A stretch of DNA of 8,822 nucleotides from Hydrogenophaga intermedia (lineage in GTDB: Bacteria; Pseudomonadota; Gammaproteobacteria; Burkholderiales; Burkholderiaceae_C). The notes under the pieces were generated by a model, which worked only from the letters and a program-made list of their open reading frames with translations, was not told the origin of the DNA and made no database searches. Below are positions 1-5,023 of this stretch, piece after piece. The stretch is from assembly GCA_945869245.1 (NCBI GenBank), contig CAMBOY010000119.1:1-8822 (forward strand), given 5' to 3'. Within the stretch, counting starts at the first letter, position 1; the number at the start of each line of letters is the position of its first letter. The translations under genes and the position numbers were made by a program.

Positions 1-265
1 AGCTGTAGGCTTTTTCGGTGTCGGTCTCGGTCGAGACAAAAATCAGCGCGTTTTGGTCGCCGCGGTCTTTGAGGTGGCGATCCAGCGCGTTGTGGCAGAT
101 ATTGGTCTCGCCGCCGGCAAACCACTTGGCAAAAGGCGGATTGTTGTAGTCGCAGACCTGATCAAAAGGCTTGTGCCAATCGATCAGACTGGCCTGTTCG
201 GCCCAAAACCCGTCGCGGTCCTCAATGGAACGGCGATGAAACGCGGCGTAACTGAGCTGGCTCAT
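1..265 (-). CDS. prpE: Propionate--CoA ligase (PrpE-type acyl-CoA synthetase), N-terminal part
   Basis: The first 88 codons of a leftward gene that runs off the left edge. PrpE-type enzymes activate propionate (or acetate) with ATP and CoA to the acyl-CoA through an acyl-adenylate, in the cytoplasm. What is visible is the acetyl-CoA-synthetase N-terminal region: FWAEQ at residues 21-25, IDWHKPF at 28-34, NNPPFAKWF at 41-49, then TNICHNALDRHL, which closely matches the same block in E. coli PrpE as I remember it. The ATP-binding and catalytic parts lie outside the window, so propionate versus acetate preference cannot be read here. The start is well supported: ATG at 265-263 with AGGAG about 8 nt upstream. 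It lies 117 bp behind the isochorismatase-family gene on the same strand and may be driven from its own promoter in that gap. Confidence 0.86.
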   Translation of the reverse strand, partial: MSQLSYAAFHRRSIEDRDGFWAEQASLIDWHKPFDQVCDYNNPPFAKWFAGGETNICHNALDRHLKDRGDQNALIFVSTETDTEKAYS

Positions 266-330
266 ATTGATGTCTCCTGAATGCAGATCCGCAGCGGCCA
301 CACACCTGTGCAACCGCCCAAAAACTGAAT

Positions 331-342
331 TCATAATTATGA
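331..342. promoter_or_regulatory. 12-bp perfect palindrome with -10-like box upstream of prpE
   Basis: TCATAATTATGA is perfectly self-complementary and AT-rich inside a GC-rich neighbourhood. Read leftward it contains CATAAT (341-336), a good -10 candidate placed about 64 nt from the expected transcription start to the prpE ATG. No good -35 hexamer sits 16-18 bp upstream, so this could be an activator-dependent promoter, an operator, or both. That is inference; only the palindrome and the -10 resemblance are seen. Confidence 0.35.
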
Positions 343-356
343 GAGCCAGACTTTCG

Positions 357-375
357 AGACCCTGACATAGGGTCT
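357..375 (-). terminator. Stem-loop after the hydrolase gene, possible weak terminator or operator
   Basis: AGACCCT and AGGGTCT form a perfect 7-bp inverted repeat around a 5-nt loop, beginning 7 nt after the stop codon of the isochorismatase-family gene. There is no T-run after it in the leftward direction, so it does not look like a canonical intrinsic terminator. It could instead attenuate read-through into prpE, stabilise the upstream mRNA 3' end, or be a protein-binding site. Confidence 0.35.
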
Positions 376-382
376 GCGGCGC

Positions 383-985
383 TCAGCGGATCAGCGCCTG
401 CCAATCTTTGAAGTGTGGGTGAGCGCTGTCGCGCAGCCACTCAAAGCCCACCATTTCGGTGGTCACCAATTCGGCGCCTGCGCCCGCAAGCCGATCAAAG
501 GCCGCGTCGCGGTTGCGTTCGGTGCGCGAGGAACAGGCGTCGGTCACCACCCACACCTCGAACTCCTGCTCCAGCAGTTCCAGCGCGGTCTGCAACAGGC
601 ACACATGCGCCTCCACTCCTGCCAACACCAAGGTGCTGCGCTGCACCGGGGCGGGCGCGGCTTTTTGCAGGTGTTTGGGCAAGCTGCGGGCATTGCCCGA
701 CACCGGCTTGGCCGTCGGCACCAAGCAATCGCCCAGGCCATCGGCCACCGCACTGAAGGCGCTTTTGACCAGCACCTGGCGGCAGGCAGCGGCCAAACTG
801 GGTTCGAGCGGGCCGAGCTTGTCGGGCACCTGCTCGGTGCCCCAGCACGGCACGTTGAGCCATTGGGCCAATTGCGCCAAGCGCTTGGCATTGGCCATGA
901 CGCGCTCGGCCTCAAAAATGGCTGGCATGAGTTTGGGCTGGTAATCCACCAGCACCAGTTGCGAATCGTCTGCGTCGAGCAGCAT
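383..985 (-). CDS. Isochorismatase-family cysteine hydrolase (YcaC-like)
   Basis: A 200-residue cytoplasmic hydrolase with the complete isochorismatase-fold catalytic triad: Asp14 in LVLVDYQ, Lys74 in VLVKSAFSA, and Cys129 in GVEAHVCLLQTAL, where the small-residue/Glu step before the cysteine loop is typical of the cis-peptide region. The late TDACSSR segment (residues 148-154) also fits this fold. Family members hydrolyse amides, vinyl ethers or ureido compounds (nicotinamidase, N-carbamoylsarcosine amidase, isochorismatase); the substrate cannot be told from the sequence. Length is normal for the YcaC-like subgroup. The start is firm: ATG at 985 with AGGAG 6 nt upstream. It follows the TetR gene by only 26 bp on the same strand, so the two are probably co-transcribed, with this enzyme a likely target of that regulator. 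Confidence 0.85.
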   Translation of the reverse strand: MLLDADDSQLVLVDYQPKLMPAIFEAERVMANAKRLAQLAQWLNVPCWGTEQVPDKLGPLEPSLAAACRQVLVKSAFSAVADGLGDCLVPTAKPVSGNARSLPKHLQKAAPAPVQRSTLVLAGVEAHVCLLQTALELLEQEFEVWVVTDACSSRTERNRDAAFDRLAGAGAELVTTEMVGFEWLRDSAHPHFKDWQALIR

Positions 986-1011
986 ACCTATCTCCTAAAT
1001 CGGTTCCACGC

Positions 1012-1788
1012 TCAGTCGATGTCGAGCGAAAAAAGGTCGGGCTGGCCATCGGGCCCGTGGGCTTGCCCACTACCGCGCGCGCCGTCCTGCCACTGTGCGC
1101 TCAAGTGCTGGCGCATGGTGTCGTTGAATCGCGCACCCAGGGCGGCCAATACAGCCGGCGATGGGGCTTTGCCCAAGGCCACCAAGTAGCCAAGACCGGC
1201 CACCAGAATATCACCGTGCATGGCGCGCGCGGGCGCCGCCGCTTCAGTGTCGCTTGGCAAGGTGTTGCGGATCTCGCGCGTCAGCAGTTCCATTTCCGCC
1301 AGCACGCCGCGGTCGCCCAGCGACTCAGACTCGCCCGCCCAGACCGGCCACAACAACATCGGCACCCCCAAGGGGTGCTTGGCGATGGCGTCCCACCACG
1401 CTTGCATTTTGACCAAATACAGCTGGTACGCCGCCATCGGCTCTGCCGCCACCCGATGGGTCGCACTTTTCGATTTGGGCACACGCGCCGACTCGATGGC
1501 CACCCGCACCGCTTCGAGCCAGCGACCGCGCACGGCGCGCAACAGGGCATCTTTGCTGTCGAAGTACGCATACAAAGCGCCCGCCGAGTAACCGGCTTTG
1601 CTGGCCATATCCCGCAGGTTGAAGCCCTCCCAGCCATCGGCAATCAGCGTTTGCAGCGCCACGTCCAGCAGCAGCGCACGCCGCTGCTCACCCATGCGGT
1701 CTTGGCGGGCCTTACGGTCGCGGGCGCGCTGCGCCAGCATGGCCGCTCGCTCCCCTGTGGGCACAGAACGAAGCTCTTGAATTTGCAC
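1012..1788 (-). CDS. TetR/AcrR-family transcriptional regulator
   Basis: A 258-residue protein with a TetR-type DNA-binding domain at about residues 37-86: a first helix RRALLLDVALQTLI, the helix-turn-helix NLRDMASKAGYSAGALYAYF (57-76) and the usual DSKDALL follow-on. The C-terminal two thirds is a helical ligand/dimer domain that I cannot assign to an inducer class; it ends in a Gly/Asp-rich tail. The N-terminal arm before the HTH (about 36 residues, very Arg-rich) is longer than usual. The start chosen is GTG at 1788, because GAGGAG lies 9 nt upstream; an ATG at codon 17 (1740) is possible. It heads a leftward unit with the hydrolase and diverges from the NlpC/P60 gene across 166 bp, so autoregulation and control of either neighbour are plausible. 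The inducer is unknown. Confidence 0.88.
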   Translation of the reverse strand: MQIQELRSVPTGERAAMLAQRARDRKARQDRMGEQRRALLLDVALQTLIADGWEGFNLRDMASKAGYSAGALYAYFDSKDALLRAVRGRWLEAVRVAIESARVPKSKSATHRVAAEPMAAYQLYLVKMQAWWDAIAKHPLGVPMLLWPVWAGESESLGDRGVLAEMELLTREIRNTLPSDTEAAAPARAMHGDILVAGLGYLVALGKAPSPAVLAALGARFNDTMRQHLSAQWQDGARGSGQAHGPDGQPDLFSLDID

Positions 1789-1813
1789 GAGGTCAAACTC
1801 CTCAAACAGTCAC

Positions 1814-1843
1814 ATAAAAATCAAACGCTGTTCATTTTATCAA
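1814..1843 (-). promoter_or_regulatory. Sigma70-type promoter for the TetR gene
   Basis: On the minus strand TTGATA (1843-1838) and TTTTAT (1819-1814) are separated by 18 bp, matching the sigma70 consensus at 5/6 and 4/6 positions. Transcription would start near 1807 and give a short leader of about 19 nt that contains the GAGGAG ribosome site and supports the GTG start at 1788. The stretch is AT-rich compared with the flanking genes. Confidence 0.5.
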
Positions 1844-1919
1844 ATCACTTTTTTAGGCGATTTTGGGTGAGCCATGGGGAAACAATTGAAAAATCAAGCC
1901 TGTGCATGCGTTTCGTCAC

Positions 1920-1948
1920 TTGACGCCTGAGGCGTAAGAACCTATTCT
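1920..1948 (+). promoter_or_regulatory. Sigma70-type promoter placing +1 at the NlpC/P60 start codon
   Basis: TTGACG (1920-1925), a 17-bp spacer and TATTCT (1943-1948) make a good sigma70 promoter (5/6 and 4/6 matches). The -10 box ends only 6 nt before the ATG at 1955, so the expected transcription start is at or within a base or two of the A of the start codon. No Shine-Dalgarno sequence is present. The simplest reading is a leaderless mRNA. Confidence 0.55.
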
Positions 1949-1950
1949 TA
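1923..1950. repeat. Two overlapping inverted repeats covering the NlpC/P60 promoter
   Basis: ACGCCTGAGGCGT (1923-1935) is a perfect palindrome of 6-bp arms around one base; it overlaps the end of the -35 hexamer and the spacer. TAAGAACCTATTCTTA (1935-1950) has 6-bp arms around 4 bases and covers the -10 box. The two share position 1935. As DNA they are candidate operators, possibly for the divergent TetR protein. As they lie upstream of the predicted transcription start they would not be in the leaderless mRNA. Confidence 0.45.
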
Positions 1951-1954
1951 CTGT

Positions 1955-2539
1955 ATGAAGGTCCGGATCCACGCCATTTTTCTTGCCTGCGCCATTGCAT
2001 CGACATCGGGCATGGCTGTCGCCGACGAACTCGAAGGCCTGTTGGTCCAGAAAGGTTTGATCGAACGGCTTGGCAACCAAGTACAGCAGGCGCGCAGCTC
2101 AGTGGGTGGGCAGGCGTCGGCTCTGGTCATGCAGGCCATGGGTTTGCTGGGCGTGCCCTATCGCTACGGCGGCAACACGGTCGAATCGGGCCTGGACTGC
2201 AGCGGGCTGGTGCGGCTGGTCTTTGAGCAATCGGTGGGAAAGATCCTGCCGCGCCGCGCGGCGGATCAGGCCGCTGCCACCGTGGCCATCGACTCCAAAG
2301 ACCTCAAACCAGGTGACTTGGTGTTCTTCAACACCATGCGCCGCGCCTTCAGTCATGTGGGCATTTATGTGGGAGACGGCAAGTTTGTCCACGCACCCAG
2401 TACGGGTGGCCGCGTGCGCGTCGAAGACATGCGCACCAAGTACTGGAGCACCCGGTTCAACGGTGCGCGCCGGGTGCCGCTGAGCAGCGGCGACGCAGCG
2501 GTGGATCGCGTCCAAGACCTGGTCAGGCAACAACCCTAA
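1955..2539 (+). CDS. Secreted NlpC/P60-family peptidoglycan endopeptidase (C40 peptidase)
   Basis: A 194-residue exported hydrolase. Residues 1-23 form a Sec signal peptide (MKVR, hydrophobic core, then SGMAVADE with cleavage likely after an Ala around 21-23). A short linker helix leads to the NlpC/P60 domain at about 55-176, with PYRYGG at 68-73, the catalytic Cys82 in DCSGLV, His134 in SHVGIYVG and the third catalytic residue His146 in FVHAPS. The family cleaves stem-peptide bonds in peptidoglycan, usually D-gamma-glutamyl to diamino acid, in the periplasm; no lipobox Cys is seen, so it is probably soluble. Start: ATG 1955 gives an intact signal peptide, while the next Met (codon 20) would destroy it. 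There is no ribosome site, and a promoter sits directly upstream, suggesting a leaderless transcript. It diverges from the TetR gene and converges with the chemoreceptor gene. Confidence 0.9.
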   Translation: MKVRIHAIFLACAIASTSGMAVADELEGLLVQKGLIERLGNQVQQARSSVGGQASALVMQAMGLLGVPYRYGGNTVESGLDCSGLVRLVFEQSVGKILPRRAADQAAATVAIDSKDLKPGDLVFFNTMRRAFSHVGIYVGDGKFVHAPSTGGRVRVEDMRTKYWSTRFNGARRVPLSSGDAAVDRVQDLVRQQP

Positions 2540-2546
2540 GCGCCAA

Positions 2547-2562
2547 AGCGGTGCCAGCCGCT
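2547..2562. terminator. Short stem-loop between convergent genes, possible weak terminator
   Basis: AGCGG and CCGCT pair around a 6-nt loop in the 22-bp gap between the stop codons of the convergent peptidase and chemoreceptor genes, reaching the last base of the chemoreceptor stop. A U-tract is missing on both sides, so termination by this element alone is doubtful. It is the only stem-loop candidate in the gap. Confidence 0.25.
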
Positions 2563-4127
2563 CAACGCAAAGCCACAGCGCGCCGCTTGCGCTCGGAAAT
2601 CATGGCTTGCATCGCCGTAACCGATGCGTGCAAATCCTTGGCTTGCTGCTGCAGCACCACCGACGCGTTGGCGCTCGACTCGGCGTTGGCTGCATTGCCC
2701 TGCGTCACTTCGCTGAGCTGATTGACTGCGGTGTTGATCATGGCAATGCCTTGGCTTTGCTCACGAGACGCCTGGCTGATCAGCACAATGGTCTCATCCA
2801 AGGCGCAGATTTTCTGACTGATTTTCTCCAGCCGGTTCTGCACCCCATCGCACATATCGCCGCCCTCTTGGGCTGTGCGCAGCGACAGTTCAATGATGCT
2901 GGCGGTTTCACGGGCCGCATCGGCGCTGCGCCGAGACAGGTTGCGCACCTCGTCGGCCACCACAGCAAAGCCCAAGCCAGCCTGCCCGGCGCGCGCCGCT
3001 TCCGCCGCTGCGTTGAGCGCCAAGATATTGGTTTGAAACGCGATTTCGTCGATGGTGCGAATGATCTTCGACACCCGGTCGGAAGCGTCCTTGATGTCCG
3101 CCATGGCACGCTGCATCTGTGCCATTTGCTTCAAGCCGGATTCGGTCATTTCTTTGGCTTGCGCCGAAATGTCTTTGGCACCTGCGGCCGCCTCGGCGTT
3201 GGCACGGGTCACCACATTGAGTTCTTCCAGTGAGGCGCTGGTCTCTTCCAAGGTCGCAGCCTGTTCGGTCGCCCCCTCGGACAGCTCCATGCCGGTGCGC
3301 GCCACCTGCTCGGAGGCTTCTGTGAGCTTTTCGGAGTTGGCCGACAAACTGCGCGTGGTGCTGTACAGGCTTTTGTTGATGCGCACCACCACCCAAGCCG
3401 ATAGGAGCAGCACAGCCAAGGCGGCGGGCAAGCTCCAGAGCAAGGCGCGGCGCATGCCTTGCCACAGCGGACGGTCGACTTCGGACAAGGGTGCGGTCAA
3501 TACATAAGCGCCGCGCAATTCGCCGGGTTTCCAGCCTTCCATGGTGAAGCCCAAGACGTCTTTGCCGTCCTGGGTCAGACTGTTCGCTGGGTCGCCGTGG
3601 CACAGCATACAACTCTGTGACATCGTCACCGGCCGGGCATACGCCACCACACCGGCCTCCCGGTCGACCACAAACCAAGAGCCTGTGCCCGGGGTCTGCA
3701 CCGTATCGAGCACGCGGCGCTCAAACGCATTGGCTGGCGCATTGTCTGGATTGCGCGGCTTGTCGCGCACGATGCGAAACGCAATCGGTGTGCCTTCGAT
3801 CGATTGGCGGATGGCCGCCCATGAAGCCACCACCGGCACGGTTTGGTAGAAGGTGGTGTCGCGGTAGTTCTCATGGCCTTTGGCAGCCAGCTCAGCCGTG
3901 AGGCGTTGGTAATCGAAGGCCTGCGCTTCCACCAGCGCACCCATGGAATCGGTGGTGCTTTCGGCTTGCACCAGCATCGCTTGCATTTTGTCCCGCATCG
4001 ATTGGGTCACCAAGTCGTAGGTGCGGTCGTAAATCACCCACAAGCCCGTGGCCAATGTCAACACAATGGCCAAGCACACCACACCCACAATGCGTGAGCC
4101 CAAAGTACGAAAAACAGCAGAAAACAT
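2562..4127 (-). CDS. Methyl-accepting chemotaxis protein with periplasmic Tll0287/DUF3365-like c-heme domain
   Basis: A 521-residue chemoreceptor. TM1 lies at about residues 13-33; a periplasmic region (34-226) resembles the Tll0287-like (DUF3365) sensor and carries a c-type heme motif C173-M-L-C176-H177; TM2 is at about 228-248. The cytoplasmic part is a methylation/signalling coiled coil with the hallmark hairpin tip around 361-397 (EIAFQTNILALN, then VVADEVRNL) that binds CheA/CheW. No recognisable HAMP domain fits between TM2 and the signalling helices. No NWETF-like CheR/CheB pentapeptide is at the C-terminus. The open frame extends to 4370, but a good promoter lies inside that extension, the extension has no domain character, and ATG 4127 gives a normal TM1 start; the site lacks a clear ribosome sequence. 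The ligand is inferred to be redox state or a diatomic gas, based only on the heme motif. Confidence 0.9.
   Translation of the reverse strand: MFSAVFRTLGSRIVGVVCLAIVLTLATGLWVIYDRTYDLVTQSMRDKMQAMLVQAESTTDSMGALVEAQAFDYQRLTAELAAKGHENYRDTTFYQTVPVVASWAAIRQSIEGTPIAFRIVRDKPRNPDNAPANAFERRVLDTVQTPGTGSWFVVDREAGVVAYARPVTMSQSCMLCHGDPANSLTQDGKDVLGFTMEGWKPGELRGAYVLTAPLSEVDRPLWQGMRRALLWSLPAALAVLLLSAWVVVRINKSLYSTTRSLSANSEKLTEASEQVARTGMELSEGATEQAATLEETSASLEELNVVTRANAEAAAGAKDISAQAKEMTESGLKQMAQMQRAMADIKDASDRVSKIIRTIDEIAFQTNILALNAAAEAARAGQAGLGFAVVADEVRNLSRRSADAARETASIIELSLRTAQEGGDMCDGVQNRLEKISQKICALDETIVLISQASREQSQGIAMINTAVNQLSEVTQGNAANAESSANASVVLQQQAKDLHASVTAMQAMISERKRRAVALR
3597..3611 (-). other. CxxCH heme c attachment motif within the chemoreceptor gene
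   Basis: These five codons encode Cys-Met-Leu-Cys-His, the canonical covalent heme c attachment site, in the part of the chemoreceptor predicted to be periplasmic, where cytochrome c maturation enzymes act. It sits before a GDP turn, as in Tll0287-like domains. This is seen directly; heme loading is inference. Confidence 0.75.
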
Positions 4128-4154
4128 TTTTTTGACGAAATTGACAGGTACGCA

Positions 4155-4183
4155 ATTAAATCCCCTACAAAAACTTGGGTCAA
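4155..4183 (-). promoter_or_regulatory. Sigma70-type promoter of the chemoreceptor gene
   Basis: On the minus strand TTGACC (4183-4178) and TTTAAT (4160-4155) are spaced by 17 bp, each matching the consensus at 5 of 6 positions. Transcription would start near 4148, giving a leader of about 21 nt before ATG 4127 that ends in six A residues and has no Shine-Dalgarno sequence. The site argues against starting the protein at 4370. No sigma28 flagellar-class promoter was recognised, so this receptor looks expressed with vegetative genes. Confidence 0.6.
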
Positions 4184-4401
4184 TAGCCGTTCCAAAGGTC
4201 TGTGCGCCGGTGTAATCCCTGCATTTTTCTGGCGCCGACAAACAAAATACGAAGGTATTCAGACAGGCCCAGCTGCGCGCCGGCGTGTGGACTGTCAGCA
4301 ACACTGCCGCCGCACGCGGCTGCAGCTCAGCGGTTGGGGCGGTCGTGGGCTGCGCGGTGCGTCCAGACAAAGGCTGGGGAGTTGGGTCGAACGCGGCACC
4401 G

Positions 4402-4407
4402 CATAAT
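4402..4407 (+). promoter_or_regulatory. -10 box abutting the acyltransferase start codon
   Basis: CATAAT ends 7 nt before the ATG at 4415, so the predicted transcription start falls on or next to the first base of the start codon. The -35 region is weak: TTGGGT is present but at a 14-bp spacing. No ribosome site precedes the ATG. This matches a leaderless promoter layout, but with poorer support than the peptidase promoter. Confidence 0.4.
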
Positions 4408-4414
4408 CGCGGTC

Positions 4415-5008
4415 ATGCCACGTACCATCTTCACCACCCCTGGGGTTAGCGCTGTTTTTAAAGGCCTGTCGCTGTTCTGCCTGAAAGTCGGCGGATGGCG
4501 AGTCGACGGCTCGCTGCCCGAGCATGCCCGCAAGAGCGTGTTAATCGCAGCACCCCACACCAGCAATTGGGATTTGCCCATGACACTGATGGTGGCGTTT
4601 GCACTGGGCCTGACGCCGCGCTGGATGGGCAAGGCCAGTATCTTCCGGTGGCCGTTTGGCCCACTGATGCGTTGGCTCGGGGGCATCGCGGTAGACCGCA
4701 GCCGCAGCAACAATCTGGTGGAACTGAGTGCCCAGGCCATTCGGGACGCCACCGTGCCGCTGCAGCTGATCGTGCCCCCCGAAGGCACCCGCAGCAAGAC
4801 CCGCCATTGGAAAACCGGCTTCTACTTCATCGCCCAAAGTGCGCAGGTGCCCATTGTGTTGGCCTATATGGACTATGCCAACAAACGCAGCGGCTTGGGT
4901 CCGGTGTTCCACCCCACGGGTGATGTCGACGCCGATATGCAGGCCATCAAGGCCTTTTACCAACCGTTTGTTGGCAAAAACGCCGACCAGTTCGCGTCCG
5001 AGAACTGA
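4415..5008 (+). CDS. Lysophospholipid / 1-acylglycerol-phosphate acyltransferase (PlsC-like)
   Basis: A 197-residue PlsC-superfamily acyltransferase. The four acyltransferase blocks are in order: block I APHTSNWD with the catalytic His48 and Asp53 of the HX4D motif; block II GGIAVDRS at 89-96; block III PPEGTRSK at 121-128, which binds the phosphate of the acceptor; block IV VPIVLAY at 145-151. The family transfers acyl groups from acyl-ACP or acyl-CoA to a lysophospholipid at the inner face of the cytoplasmic membrane. It is shorter than E. coli PlsC and belongs to the compact single-domain subgroup, so the acceptor is not certain. An open frame continues back to 4202, but its extra 71 residues look non-coding; ATG 4415 matches the family N-terminus and has a -10 box just upstream. 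It ends 15 bp from the convergent amine oxidase gene, with no terminator visible between them. Confidence 0.87.
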   Translation: MPRTIFTTPGVSAVFKGLSLFCLKVGGWRVDGSLPEHARKSVLIAAPHTSNWDLPMTLMVAFALGLTPRWMGKASIFRWPFGPLMRWLGGIAVDRSRSNNLVELSAQAIRDATVPLQLIVPPEGTRSKTRHWKTGFYFIAQSAQVPIVLAYMDYANKRSGLGPVFHPTGDVDADMQAIKAFYQPFVGKNADQFASEN

Positions 5009-5023
5009 GCCAGGCGAGCGACC

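Noticed and set aside
413..1189. Long plus-strand open frame opposite the hydrolase and TetR genes
   Set aside because: It is the antisense shadow of two genes with full catalytic and HTH motifs; its translation is His/Gln/Arg-rich low-information sequence, typical in GC-rich DNA.
1057..1923. Plus-strand open frame of 288 codons opposite the TetR gene
   Set aside because: Antisense shadow that runs through the AT-rich promoter region; no recognisable domain.
2908..3678. Alternative minus-strand frame of 256 codons inside the chemoreceptor gene
   Set aside because: Frame-shifted shadow; the chemoreceptor frame carries every conserved motif over the same interval.
4141..4171. Plus-strand TTGACA with a downstream TACAAA as a promoter toward the acyltransferase
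   Set aside because: Spacing is 19 bp, the -10 is poor, and a better-placed -10 box sits next to the acyltransferase start.
4246..4259. AATAC-GAAG-GTATT inverted repeat in the chemoreceptor/acyltransferase gap
   Set aside because: Only a 5-bp AU-rich stem, distant from both promoters; judged likely chance. The rest of 4184-4401 shows no gene or clear signal.
4128..4370. 81-residue N-terminal extension of the chemoreceptor reading frame
   Set aside because: A strong promoter lies inside it, it has no transmembrane or domain character, and ATG 4127 gives a normal chemoreceptor N-terminus.
4202..4414. 71-residue N-terminal extension of the acyltransferase reading frame
   Set aside because: Composition is unlike the rest of the protein, the frame crosses the divergent promoter region, and the family N-terminus starts at ATG 4415.
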